The notes under the pieces are model-generated. The model did not search any database and had not been told where the DNA came from. It saw only the letters and a program-made list of their open reading frames with translations. This document shows, piece after piece, positions 21,815 through 31,149 of a stretch of 64,000 nucleotides of DNA (its first letter is position 1; the number at the start of each line of letters is the position of its first letter). The translations under genes and the position numbers were made by a program. The stretch is from a virus: positions 248,001 to 312,000 of the IMG/VR virus record IMGVR_UViG_3300023174_000033; one strand, written 5' to 3'.

Positions 21815-24800
21815 ATGGCAGCAATTCAGATTGGAAAATATAGAAGACCTGGTATCTTTTTCGAGGAGTTCGACTTATCGATAATTCCACCACCACCGGC
21901 TCCAGCCCCCCTTGCGAGCTCGCTTGTGGTTGGATTCTCCAAAAAAGGACCGATAAACACTCCTATATTAATCTCTAACGTAGACGAATTAGAGAGAATT
22001 TACGGTCCTTTGGACAGAACATTAGAAAGAAAGGGTTCTTATTTTCACAGAACTATAGCAAAAATTCTCGAGACATCCCCGGTTCTCGCTATGAATCTTT
22101 TGCCCGCATCAGATACTTTGGATCAAATTGAATATAGATCTTTATCCACAGCAACTGACAAAACAAATAGTAGTGTGATAAATATCCCGCTTAGAAAAAT
22201 CCACGATACATCAAGTTTCTGGATTAGAGACAATGAGACATTCATTGATAATATTAAAGATGAAGTAGGTGGTGAACAAAGACTTTTCCACGTCACAAAT
22301 ATCTCCAATAGATATGTCAGTTTATTTATTTTCAAATCAAAAATGACTGGTTTTGATCAATCATTAGTGGAATATTATGGCACTGCTGATAAAGTTCCAC
22401 CTTATGTAAACCCATTAGATTATGGTTCAGATTACTTGGTTGATGTTTTAGCTGTTAGTGGTGATTGGTCCAATTATAGCAACTTATCAGTTGACGTTAA
22501 ATGGAGTGCTTACTTCAGTAGTGAAGGTTTGAAGAAGGATGCAATTAGAACATTTGCACAAGATAGAAATGTTAATACATTAGCTTTCTACGAGGGATGT
22601 TCTTTAATCCCTTATTTCAGAGATGGAAATGGTAAAAATGTATTCATTGAAACTGTAATTAATAATGACACAGATAAAACCGGTCTTTTCTGTGCGTTCA
22701 ATGCTGATAAGCTTGAAAACGCATATAGAAATGACATGGTTGATTTAAATGGTAATAACTTGGCAAAGAACAATTCTTTAGTTGATAATGAGCAAAATAG
22801 TATTGATTTCTTATCATATACCGCTCAAATTACAGAGAAGAATTTCTTCAATCTTACACCATTAGATAATGCGGATGGCATCCAAGCTGTAATGGCTATG
22901 GGACCATCAATTTCCGGAGCATTCAGTCCAAACTTAGCAACAACAGGGGCCGGTAAGAATGACTATCTTAGAACACTTGGTACACAATCAGATTATTATA
23001 ACTATACTCCAGAATTGAGAGGTCCTAGGACTGCTTACTTTTCAAATGAAATTATTAGGGGTGTAAGATCTGCGTCAGCTAGTTCAAACATAGGTGCTGG
23101 AGCACCTGTCGCTGGTAGTACCAGTTCTATATTTATTGGATTTGATATATCTAGAAAAGATAGTCTTCCACTTGGAACCACAACGTTTTCTGCACCTTAT
23201 TTTGTGGTAAATGGTTCCAAGACCCTTGTCAGTGGAGCGCCGGCAACGGGGCAATTTTCAACGGTGACTTTTTCTCATTTTCACTTAAATTACACCGGAT
23301 ATTCAACATCCGGTCCAACTTACACGGTCTTTTCAACATATTATTTAGATAGTACTGGTAATATTAGGGAAAAGGTATCTACTGAAAATTTGAGAACGCC
23401 AGAATTGTCAAATAATGACGTTGTTTTGGGATTCTTGAGATTTGATATAGGTCGTGGTGGTCTTGGTGGTGGTGTTGGTAGTGGTTACTTCACTAACTCA
23501 AGATGGGTGCCAGTTGGTGTTACCGGCATTAATGCGGGTGTTGCGGTAGCAGAAGTAGGTTTCACCAATTCATTTATTGACTTTACGGGTTCTGGTGTTG
23601 GTGTGGCCAGTCCGGTAACCGATTATGCTGTTAGCGAACCTTATGGTCCGAATAATGGAAAAATTCGTGTTACTTTCCTTTATACTGCTGGTTTTTCAAA
23701 CACCAACGGTGGTGACCTAGCAACTAGTTCAACTTCATTTACTGGTAGGTATAATCCATACACCGCTTACAGGAAAATTAGATGGTTCAATTATTTAGTG
23801 AATCTTTTATCTTCGGACGAGAAGAAAAAAATGGTTATGCTTTATGATAATAGTGATACGGTGGGTAATATCCTATCAGGTGTGCCTCATTTCCAAAAGT
23901 TATCTATGGCGAATGTGAAAATTTCAAATATAGAAACTTCTACTACCGTAGATAGATCTTTTGAATTAGATTTGGGTATCGGTTTCACACCAGGTTGGGT
24001 TCGTGGTGGAAACCTCATCTTTTATAAAGTTGATAATGAATTTTATATAGGATCGGATGGATATAACACTCAAATGAGACAGAGTACTGCAACAATGGGT
24101 GTGGCTGGTAAATATTCTGATCCATATTTGAAATTCATTGATGGTGGAATAAATACTGCAGATTATTTCTATAAAAACCTTTATTCATCAACATACTCAT
24201 CCGCTATTCAATCTCCGGTTCGTGTATTAGGTAATCACAGAGTAGTTCTAACGACAACTGTAAATAATGAACCAGTTGTGGTGTTCCAAGGACCATCTGG
24301 TGGTGGACAATTAAATGGTTATCCATTCGCTGTCGGCGGCACTGAATCATTCTATTTACCTGATTCACTATTAAATGATAAGGTATTTACTATTAGAACA
24401 GCTGCTACGAGTTCAATTTTGGATCCAATTACTGGAACTTTCTTTGTATTTGGTGGTGGGGTAAATGCGACATCATCAGCTTGGGTTCTTGATAAACCAA
24501 CTGTTTATGAAAATCTATATGGAGTTCAGAGGATTTTAAATGCAACTGATAGAGTTTATTTGAGAGGATATACAACTGGTGATGAATTACAAGTAGATTT
24601 TGAACAAGAAAATTTAACAACACCAAGTTCAGCTTCTGCGTCTAGGGATTATAGCCCTGTGATTATATCCGACCTAGGAAGTTTAAAACAAACTGTTGAA
24701 ATATACGAACCAACTGGATATGTTTCCGTTGATAATAAAGTATTAACTTTGAGCACAAGAGCTACTGGTGTTAAGAAAGGTGATTTCTTACAAGCTAAAG

Positions 24801-26029
24801 TAAATACTGACAATCTTTCAACTGGTGAAACTGGTAGGAGATTGACAAGAATCCTAGCTAAAAGAAGTTGGAGTGTAGATCCTACCTATACTGAAATTAC
24901 TTGTGATTCTTCAATACAAAAGTATTTGTTTGATAATGGAAAAATGCAAACATTAGCATACACAACCATTGATCAATATGTAGACGCATACCAGGCTATT
25001 AAATTGAAAGGATTCAAAATGAGAGACGAATCGGTACCTAATGGAACTGAGGAAACACAACAATCAATTTTAAACATGGTAGCTAAAGGAACACCTATTT
25101 TTAAAGCACTTGTAAATAAGGATTCAATTGATTTTAGATATGTAGTTGACTCTTTTGGTCTTGGTCTTATCGAGAACTCAAAACAACAACTTGTTGATAT
25201 AGTTGGAGAAAGATTGGATTGTTTCGGATTCATAAATATGCCATCTATTAGACAATTCAAAAATTCTGCTAATCCATCTTTCACAAATACTGATGGTACA
25301 ATTAGCACATCATATATCGCTAGTGGTGGTAATAGAGAAGCTAATCCTAAATTCTTATACTCTTTTGGCAAAGGTAAAGGTGTAAGTGCGGTTGGTTATT
25401 TCCTACCTTATCTAGTAGTAAATGATAATGGTAGACCAGCAGAATTACCACCAGCTATGTTCGTGGCCAATACATATCTAAAGAAGATTACTGGAGCTAA
25501 CCCAGCGGTATTACCTTGGACCATCGCAGCTGGTGTTACTAATGGTAGAATACTCAATATCAGAGGAGTTGAATCAAATTTCTCATTTGAAGATATTGAA
25601 AATCTAAATACAGCTCAAATGAATCCAATTGTATTCAAGAAAAATGGTGGATTTATAATTGAGACTGAAAACACAGCTCAAGTAATTTACAAATCAGCTC
25701 TTTCTTACATCCACGTAAGAGAAGTTCTAATTGAACTTGAGAGAGATTTAACCGCAATGTTACTTGACTATCAGTGGAGATTTAATACTCCTGAGGTTAG
25801 AGCTGAGATTAAATTAAAGGCTGACGCAATTTGTGAAAAGTATGTAAACAAAAATGGTCTTTACAATTACTTCAACAAGTGTGATGATGAGAATAATACT
25901 CCTGATTTAATTGATAGACAAATTGGTGTTATTGACACTTTTGTTGAACCAATCAAAGGTATGGGTATAATTGTAAATAATATTACAATTCTCAGAACTG
26001 GCTCTATTGAAGCTGGTGGATTTGCATAA
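21815..26029 (+). CDS. gp18: Tail sheath protein, copy A (gp18-like, enlarged)
   Basis: Typical contractile-sheath ends are visible: the N-terminal RRPGIFFEEFDLSI, then SLVVGFSKKGPINTP and VDELERIYG, and a C-terminal domain (VEPIKGMGIIVNNITILRTG) that forms the inner core interacting with the tube. T4 gp18 has 659 residues; this has 1404. The extra mass is a central region from about residue 365 to 940, rich in Gly, Ser and Thr, probably one or more beta domains on the outside of the sheath. The neighbouring copy B (1380 residues) is similar at both ends and diverged in the middle. Sheath subunits wrap the tube and contract to drive it through the envelope. It carries its own promoter repeat and terminator. 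Whether both copies enter one virion is unknown. Confidence 0.93.
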   Translation: MAAIQIGKYRRPGIFFEEFDLSIIPPPPAPAPLASSLVVGFSKKGPINTPILISNVDELERIYGPLDRTLERKGSYFHRTIAKILETSPVLAMNLLPASDTLDQIEYRSLSTATDKTNSSVINIPLRKIHDTSSFWIRDNETFIDNIKDEVGGEQRLFHVTNISNRYVSLFIFKSKMTGFDQSLVEYYGTADKVPPYVNPLDYGSDYLVDVLAVSGDWSNYSNLSVDVKWSAYFSSEGLKKDAIRTFAQDRNVNTLAFYEGCSLIPYFRDGNGKNVFIETVINNDTDKTGLFCAFNADKLENAYRNDMVDLNGNNLAKNNSLVDNEQNSIDFLSYTAQITEKNFFNLTPLDNADGIQAVMAMGPSISGAFSPNLATTGAGKNDYLRTLGTQSDYYNYTPELRGPRTAYFSNEIIRGVRSASASSNIGAGAPVAGSTSSIFIGFDISRKDSLPLGTTTFSAPYFVVNGSKTLVSGAPATGQFSTVTFSHFHLNYTGYSTSGPTYTVFSTYYLDSTGNIREKVSTENLRTPELSNNDVVLGFLRFDIGRGGLGGGVGSGYFTNSRWVPVGVTGINAGVAVAEVGFTNSFIDFTGSGVGVASPVTDYAVSEPYGPNNGKIRVTFLYTAGFSNTNGGDLATSSTSFTGRYNPYTAYRKIRWFNYLVNLLSSDEKKKMVMLYDNSDTVGNILSGVPHFQKLSMANVKISNIETSTTVDRSFELDLGIGFTPGWVRGGNLIFYKVDNEFYIGSDGYNTQMRQSTATMGVAGKYSDPYLKFIDGGINTADYFYKNLYSSTYSSAIQSPVRVLGNHRVVLTTTVNNEPVVVFQGPSGGGQLNGYPFAVGGTESFYLPDSLLNDKVFTIRTAATSSILDPITGTFFVFGGGVNATSSAWVLDKPTVYENLYGVQRILNATDRVYLRGYTTGDELQVDFEQENLTTPSSASASRDYSPVIISDLGSLKQTVEIYEPTGYVSVDNKVLTLSTRATGVKKGDFLQAKVNTDNLSTGETGRRLTRILAKRSWSVDPTYTEITCDSSIQKYLFDNGKMQTLAYTTIDQYVDAYQAIKLKGFKMRDESVPNGTEETQQSILNMVAKGTPIFKALVNKDSIDFRYVVDSFGLGLIENSKQQLVDIVGERLDCFGFINMPSIRQFKNSANPSFTNTDGTISTSYIASGGNREANPKFLYSFGKGKGVSAVGYFLPYLVVNDNGRPAELPPAMFVANTYLKKITGANPAVLPWTIAAGVTNGRILNIRGVESNFSFEDIENLNTAQMNPIVFKKNGGFIIETENTAQVIYKSALSYIHVREVLIELERDLTAMLLDYQWRFNTPEVRAEIKLKADAICEKYVNKNGLYNYFNKCDDENNTPDLIDRQIGVIDTFVEPIKGMGIIVNNITILRTGSIEAGGFA

Positions 26030-26048
26030 TAATCATAATCCCTAAATT

Positions 26049-26078
26049 AAAAAACCCTCAAGAAATTGAGGGTTTTTT
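26049..26078 (+). terminator. Rho-independent terminator after sheath A
   Basis: The stem AAAAAACCCTCAA/TTGAGGGTTTTTT has a GAAA loop and starts 20 bases after the stop. The same hairpin follows sheath B, so the duplicated unit includes the terminator. Confidence 0.93.
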
Positions 26079-26124
26079 AATTAATAAATAAAATACATAA
26101 AATGAAACAAAAGACTAAAAAAAT

Positions 26125-26182
26125 ATGAAAAAATTGGTTTTTAGTTTTAATATATAAGATAAACAAAAAAAAATAATTTACT
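26125..26182 (+). repeat. 58-bp promoter/leader repeat, copy 2 (sheath B)
   Basis: Near-identical to 21757-21814 with only a handful of substitutions, mostly close to the ATG. It contains TTAATATATAA-type promoter sequence at 26147-26157. Its preservation, while the central coding part diverged, suggests either recent conversion or selection for equal expression. Confidence 0.85.
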
Positions 26183-29100
26183 ATGGCAGCAATTCAGATT
26201 GGAAAATATAGAAGACCAGGTATCTTTTTCGAAGAGTTTGATTTATCGATTATTCCACCGCCACCAGCGCCAGCTCCTTTAGCTAGCTCTTTGGTTGTTG
26301 GTTTTTCGAAAAAGGGACCTATCAACACCCCTATATTGATCTCTAACGTAGATGACTTGGAGAAAATTTATGGTCCTTTGGACAGAACATTAGAAAGAAA
26401 GGGTTCTTATTTTCATAGAACTATAGCTAAAATATTAGAAACTTCTCCAGTTTTAGCAATGAACCTATTACCGACCTCAGATGTACTTGATAAAGTACAA
26501 TATAGATCGTTATCTACGGCGACAGATAAAAAGAACTCAAGTGTAATTGAAATTCCTTTCAGGTATATTCATGATACATCAAGTTTCTGGACAAGAGATA
26601 ATGAAACTTTTATTGATAATGTAAAAAATGAGGTGGACGGATCAAGCAGATTATTTCACATAACAAATATTGGGAATAGATTCACTACAGTTTTTATATT
26701 CAAATCAAAATTAACTGGTTTTGATCAATCATTAGTTGAATATTATGGAACTGCTGATAAGACCCCTCCTTATGTAAATCCTTTAGATTTTGCATCTGAT
26801 TATATGGTTGATGTTTTAGCCGTTAGTGGGGATTGGTCAAATTATGAAGAGTTAGCTGTTGATATCAGATGGAGTGCATATTTTGACACCACTGGATTGA
26901 AAAAAACTGCTATACGTGAATTTGCAGCTGATAGAAATGTTAATACATTAGCTTTTTATGAAGGATGTTCACTCATCCCATATTTCACAAATTCTGATGG
27001 TAGAAATGTTTTCATTGAGACAATTATCAATAATGATACTGATAGAACTGGCCTTTTCTGTGCTTTCAATTCGGATAAATTGGAAAATGATTATAGAAAT
27101 GATATGGTTGATATTGTTGGCAACAACTTATCAAATAATAACACATTAATTGATAAAGATATCACTGAAGTTGATTTCCTTTCATATAAAGAAAGAATTA
27201 CAGAAGTAAATCCATTCAAACTTCAAACATTGGATGATGCAAATGGAATACAATCCGTTATGGTTATTGGTTCTGCATTTGCAGGTTTTATGCCAACTGC
27301 GGTGAATTTGACTGCGGGTTCATTCAGTAGAGAGGGGGCTTGGATTGGTCTAGGATTGTTTGGAACAAAGGTTAGATCACAAGACGAGTGGTATACATAT
27401 GGTGCTACAGGAACTAACTTCTTGATGCCATCTAGAACAACCTATAACGCAAATGAATTGATAAGGGGGGTTAGGTATAATCCTACTAGTACCTTATCTA
27501 TAATTTTGTCAGGAGCATTCACTTCTTCAACCACTGTTACTTTTCAAGTTGCTTCACAGTCATCTCAATTCTATGGTACACTAACCGCGTCCGATCCTTA
27601 TTTTGTTGTGAACGGTAAAAAGACTTACATAGAGGGTCCAACCTCATCACTTGGTACTTACTTCTTTGGAGTATCATTCTCAATTTCTCATAAAGATTAT
27701 TTACCAATCAGTGCTACCGCAACTTATCACACAGCTTTTCACTTGACTCCAGGTGAAGGTGTGATTAAGAAAACACAAGGGACCGAAGTTGGTATATTAC
27801 CAATTCTTCCTGATGAGGACGTTGTTTTGGGTTTTGCAACTTACAGAATGGCCGCTCTGGGTGGTGTTCAGTCTGGATACTTTGCGAATGATACCACAAA
27901 TTACCCACCATTCTACACGTCAGTGGGTATAACTGGTAGTACGACTACATTTGCTAGAACTTCACATGAATTTCTACCAGGTATTGACTATACTGTACAA
28001 GAAGTGACGGCAACTAGTTTCAGATTGACAATGTTGAATACTGCTGTTGTTGATGTTAATGGTGGTGGTACTGATTTTGGATTCTATACAAATATGTACT
28101 ATACCCACAGGAAGATTAGATGGTTTAATAGCCTTGTTTCTTTACTTGATTCCGAGGATAGAAAAAAAATGTGTATGTTAATTGATACAAACTATACTAA
28201 ATTATCCCTTGAAAACTCAGTAGTTTCTCAAATAAATAAATCAGAATCTTCAAATAAGAGTTTTGTTTTAGACGTTGGGGTTCCTTTAACCTCTTTTGTG
28301 AAAGAAGGAAACTTAGCATTCTATCAAATTGATAATGAATTTTTCAGTGGTTCAAGAGGGTTTGTTAGCTCAACTCAATCATCTTCACGTGGATCTGCAA
28401 AAGTGGGTGTGGCTGGTAGATATTCAGATGCTGTAATTGCTATTCAACAAGGTAACGTTTCAACAGGTGATTTCTTCTATCCAAACTTCACCACAGAATT
28501 GCAATCAACGAGGGTTACATTTGCAAAGAATTCATTAGGACAAAGTGTGGTTGTGTTCACTGGCACGGCGTCAGGTGCTCTAAATAACAATAGACCTTGG
28601 CCAACTTTTGGTGGCACTGAATCAGTATTTTTCCCTGATACCAAATTGAATTTTAAATCGTTCACGTTGGTGCAGACAAGTACCTATTCGGTAGTTGATC
28701 CATTGACTGGCACCGGATTCAATATAGCAAATACTGCTTCGTCCGTTTATATCGTAGATAAGGAAGTAGTATCGGAAGATTTAGGGTTCATTAATCAAAT
28801 AAATTCCACAACTGATAAATACTATTTGAGTATTGACCAAAAATCAACAGGAGAGTACAGTGTACAATATACATTACCAAATCTAATTGATGCGGTCACT
28901 GAGGTTGGTCTTAATGCAACTGCTAGCACAACCTTCTTACCAAGACAGTTCGCTCCACAAATTATTTCAGAACTTGGTAACTTAAAACAAACAGTAGAAA
29001 TTCAAGTTCCAACTGGGTACACATCAGTTGATAACAAAATATTAGTATTCGGAACTTCCTATCCTACAATAAAGGTTGGTGATTTCTTATTAGCTAAAGT

Positions 29101-30325
29101 TGATACTGATATGTTAGCAACAAATGAAACTGGCAGAAGACTAACTAGAATTTTGAATAAAAAAGCTTGGTCAGTTGATTCAACCTATATGGAAATAACC
29201 TGTGATTCGGCTATACAGAAGTTCACAATCCAAGATGGTATTCAGACTATTGCTTACACCACTATTGATTCCTACTCCTCAACATATAAAGCTTTAACAC
29301 TTAAAGGCTTCAGAATTAGAGAAGAATCATTACCAGATGGAACGGAGGAAACTCAACAAGAAATTTTGAATATGGTTGCAAAAGGTACTCCTTTATTCAA
29401 AGCATTGACTAATAAAGATTCAATTGATTTTAGATATGTAGTTGACTCCTTTGGTCTTGGATTGATTGAGGATTCCAAACAACAACTAGTTGATATAGTT
29501 GGTGATAGATTAGATTGTTTTGGTTTCATAAACATGCCGTCTATCAGACAATTTAAAAATTCCGCTAATCCATCTTTCACAAATACTGATGGAACTATCA
29601 ACACTGGATATATCGCAGCTGGTGGAAATGAAGAAGCTAACCCTAGGTTCTTATACTCTTTCGGTAAAGGTAAAGGTGTAAGTGCGGTTGGTTATTTCTT
29701 ACCTTATATGGTTGCTAATGACAACGGCAGACCAGCAGAATTACCACCAGCTATGTTTGCAGCTAGTACTTACTTGAGAAAACTGACTGGCGCTAATCCA
29801 GCGGTATTACCTTGGACCATCGCAGCTGGTGTTACTAATGGTAGAATTCAAAATGTACAGGGTGTAGAAACAAACTTCTCATTTGAAGATATTGAAAACC
29901 TCAACATGGCTCAAATGAACCCAATCGTGTTCAAAAAGAATAGAGGATTTGTAATTGAAACTGAAAATACAGCTCAAGTAATTTACAAATCAGCTCTTTC
30001 TTACATCCACGTTAGGGAAGTGCTCATTGAACTTGAGAGAGAATTAGCTACAATGTTATTATTCTATCAATGGAAATTCAACACTCCAGAAGTTAGAGCT
30101 GAAATCAAATTAAAAGCAGATGGTATCTGTGAAAAATATTTGAACAAGAATGGTCTCTATAACTACTTCAACAAGTGTGATGAGGAAAATAACACACCAG
30201 ATCTTATTGACAGACAAATTGGTGTAATTGACACATATGTTGAACCAATCAAAGGTATGGGAGTTATCGTAAATAACATTACGATATTGAGAACTGGAGC
30301 TATTGAAGCTGGTGGATTTGCTTAA
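26183..30325 (+). CDS. gp18: Tail sheath protein, copy B (gp18-like, enlarged)
   Basis: This is a 1380-residue paralogue of copy A. The first 35 coding bases are identical, the first 360 or so residues are clearly homologous, and from about residue 920 to the end the proteins are again highly similar (SIRQFKNSANPSFTNTDGTI, then FGKGKGVSAVGYFLPY and AVLPWTIAAGVTNGR). The middle differs strongly except for islands such as HRKIRWFNSLVSLL. Conserved ends and a variable surface domain suggest that assembly contacts are fixed while the exposed part is free to change. It has its own copies of the promoter and terminator, so the two genes are independent units in tandem. Confidence 0.93.
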   Translation: MAAIQIGKYRRPGIFFEEFDLSIIPPPPAPAPLASSLVVGFSKKGPINTPILISNVDDLEKIYGPLDRTLERKGSYFHRTIAKILETSPVLAMNLLPTSDVLDKVQYRSLSTATDKKNSSVIEIPFRYIHDTSSFWTRDNETFIDNVKNEVDGSSRLFHITNIGNRFTTVFIFKSKLTGFDQSLVEYYGTADKTPPYVNPLDFASDYMVDVLAVSGDWSNYEELAVDIRWSAYFDTTGLKKTAIREFAADRNVNTLAFYEGCSLIPYFTNSDGRNVFIETIINNDTDRTGLFCAFNSDKLENDYRNDMVDIVGNNLSNNNTLIDKDITEVDFLSYKERITEVNPFKLQTLDDANGIQSVMVIGSAFAGFMPTAVNLTAGSFSREGAWIGLGLFGTKVRSQDEWYTYGATGTNFLMPSRTTYNANELIRGVRYNPTSTLSIILSGAFTSSTTVTFQVASQSSQFYGTLTASDPYFVVNGKKTYIEGPTSSLGTYFFGVSFSISHKDYLPISATATYHTAFHLTPGEGVIKKTQGTEVGILPILPDEDVVLGFATYRMAALGGVQSGYFANDTTNYPPFYTSVGITGSTTTFARTSHEFLPGIDYTVQEVTATSFRLTMLNTAVVDVNGGGTDFGFYTNMYYTHRKIRWFNSLVSLLDSEDRKKMCMLIDTNYTKLSLENSVVSQINKSESSNKSFVLDVGVPLTSFVKEGNLAFYQIDNEFFSGSRGFVSSTQSSSRGSAKVGVAGRYSDAVIAIQQGNVSTGDFFYPNFTTELQSTRVTFAKNSLGQSVVVFTGTASGALNNNRPWPTFGGTESVFFPDTKLNFKSFTLVQTSTYSVVDPLTGTGFNIANTASSVYIVDKEVVSEDLGFINQINSTTDKYYLSIDQKSTGEYSVQYTLPNLIDAVTEVGLNATASTTFLPRQFAPQIISELGNLKQTVEIQVPTGYTSVDNKILVFGTSYPTIKVGDFLLAKVDTDMLATNETGRRLTRILNKKAWSVDSTYMEITCDSAIQKFTIQDGIQTIAYTTIDSYSSTYKALTLKGFRIREESLPDGTEETQQEILNMVAKGTPLFKALTNKDSIDFRYVVDSFGLGLIEDSKQQLVDIVGDRLDCFGFINMPSIRQFKNSANPSFTNTDGTINTGYIAAGGNEEANPRFLYSFGKGKGVSAVGYFLPYMVANDNGRPAELPPAMFAASTYLRKLTGANPAVLPWTIAAGVTNGRIQNVQGVETNFSFEDIENLNMAQMNPIVFKKNRGFVIETENTAQVIYKSALSYIHVREVLIELERELATMLLFYQWKFNTPEVRAEIKLKADGICEKYLNKNGLYNYFNKCDEENNTPDLIDRQIGVIDTYVEPIKGMGVIVNNITILRTGAIEAGGFA

Positions 30326-30347
30326 TCACATCAAAAAAAATAAAAAG

Positions 30348-30378
30348 AAAAACCCTCAAGAAATTGAGGGTTTTTTTT
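30348..30378. terminator. Bidirectional terminator between sheath B and an opposing gene
   Basis: The stem AAAAACCCTCAA/TTGAGGGTTTTT has a GAAA loop and T or A tracts on both sides. It ends on the stop codon (30377-30379) of the minus-strand gene, so it can stop transcription arriving from either side. Confidence 0.9.
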
Positions 30379-30637
30379 ATAGAAACATATTTAAAAGTTT
30401 ATCAAGGTTAGTTTTATTGAAATCTGATAAGGGTTCTTTACCACCCGATTTCAAATAAAGATTATAAAGATCAAGAAACTGATCTTCGTTATAAATATTT
30501 CCATCCATCCCAAGTATAACCGATGTATCATCTGTACTCAATGTAATTTGATTTTTCTGTTGTGGATAGTTTGGCCCCATATCACGACCAACTAATTCCC
30601 ACCCACTAATAGATTCTTTGAACGATTTTAGCTTCAT
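30377..30637 (-). CDS. Hypothetical protein, 86 aa
   Basis: Unrecognised. The start MKLKSFKESISG is weakly like the capsid-targeting signature (M-K-x-x-x-F-x-E). The rest appears to be a small globular domain with a beta-like first half (QITLSTDDTSVILGMDGNIY) and a helical second half. Its ATG overlaps the TGA of the upstream gene (ATGA at 30634-30637), so translation is coupled. Its stop lies in the bidirectional terminator. Confidence 0.55.
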   Translation of the reverse strand: MKLKSFKESISGWELVGRDMGPNYPQQKNQITLSTDDTSVILGMDGNIYNEDQFLDLYNLYLKSGGKEPLSDFNKTNLDKLLNMFL

Positions 30638-31062
30638 TTTTCAATATTTATTTTTTCGTAAAATTCACCTTGGGTCTCTAAAGAATAATTATCTTTTTGA
30701 AAGTTATATGTTATTTTATATAAAAATTTATCAAAAATTTTACAAATCTGGTCATGTTTCAGATATAAAACACAATATTCATTTTCAAAATCATTAACAA
30801 TTGAAATAATTTGTTCATTTATGATACCATCTTTATCCTTTAGATCACAAATTACTTTCTTTTTCTTTGAAAGATAGTAAGTTATTTTATCAAATACCTG
30901 GTTTTTTGATAAGTGTGAAAAATTAGCATGATCAATTTCTGGAATCGTATCAAATTCGCAAAGAAATTTAATCTCATTTTCTGTGAGAATTTTATTCATT
31001 TTGATTTTTTCCAACACGGAATTCAATTCAAATTCTTTTATATTTTCCCTCACCCCCGTCAT
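30634..31062 (-). CDS. Hypothetical protein, 142 aa
   Basis: Unrecognised. A helical N-terminal half (NIKEFELNSVLEKIKMNKIL) precedes an alpha/beta-looking half (KKKVICDLKDKDGIINEQI, then YCVLYLKHDQICKIF). There is no signal peptide or membrane segment. It is the first gene of a coupled minus-strand pair that diverges from the tape measure gene over about 87 bases containing TATATATA-like sequence usable in both directions. Confidence 0.55.
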   Translation of the reverse strand: MTGVRENIKEFELNSVLEKIKMNKILTENEIKFLCEFDTIPEIDHANFSHLSKNQVFDKITYYLSKKKKVICDLKDKDGIINEQIISIVNDFENEYCVLYLKHDQICKIFDKFLYKITYNFQKDNYSLETQGEFYEKINIEK

Positions 31063-31149
31063 AATATTTTTATGAAGTGTTTAACCCTACTGGTATATAT
31101 TAAAGGATTATCACGAATTTATATATACTCTAAGGTTTGAAAAGTTCAA

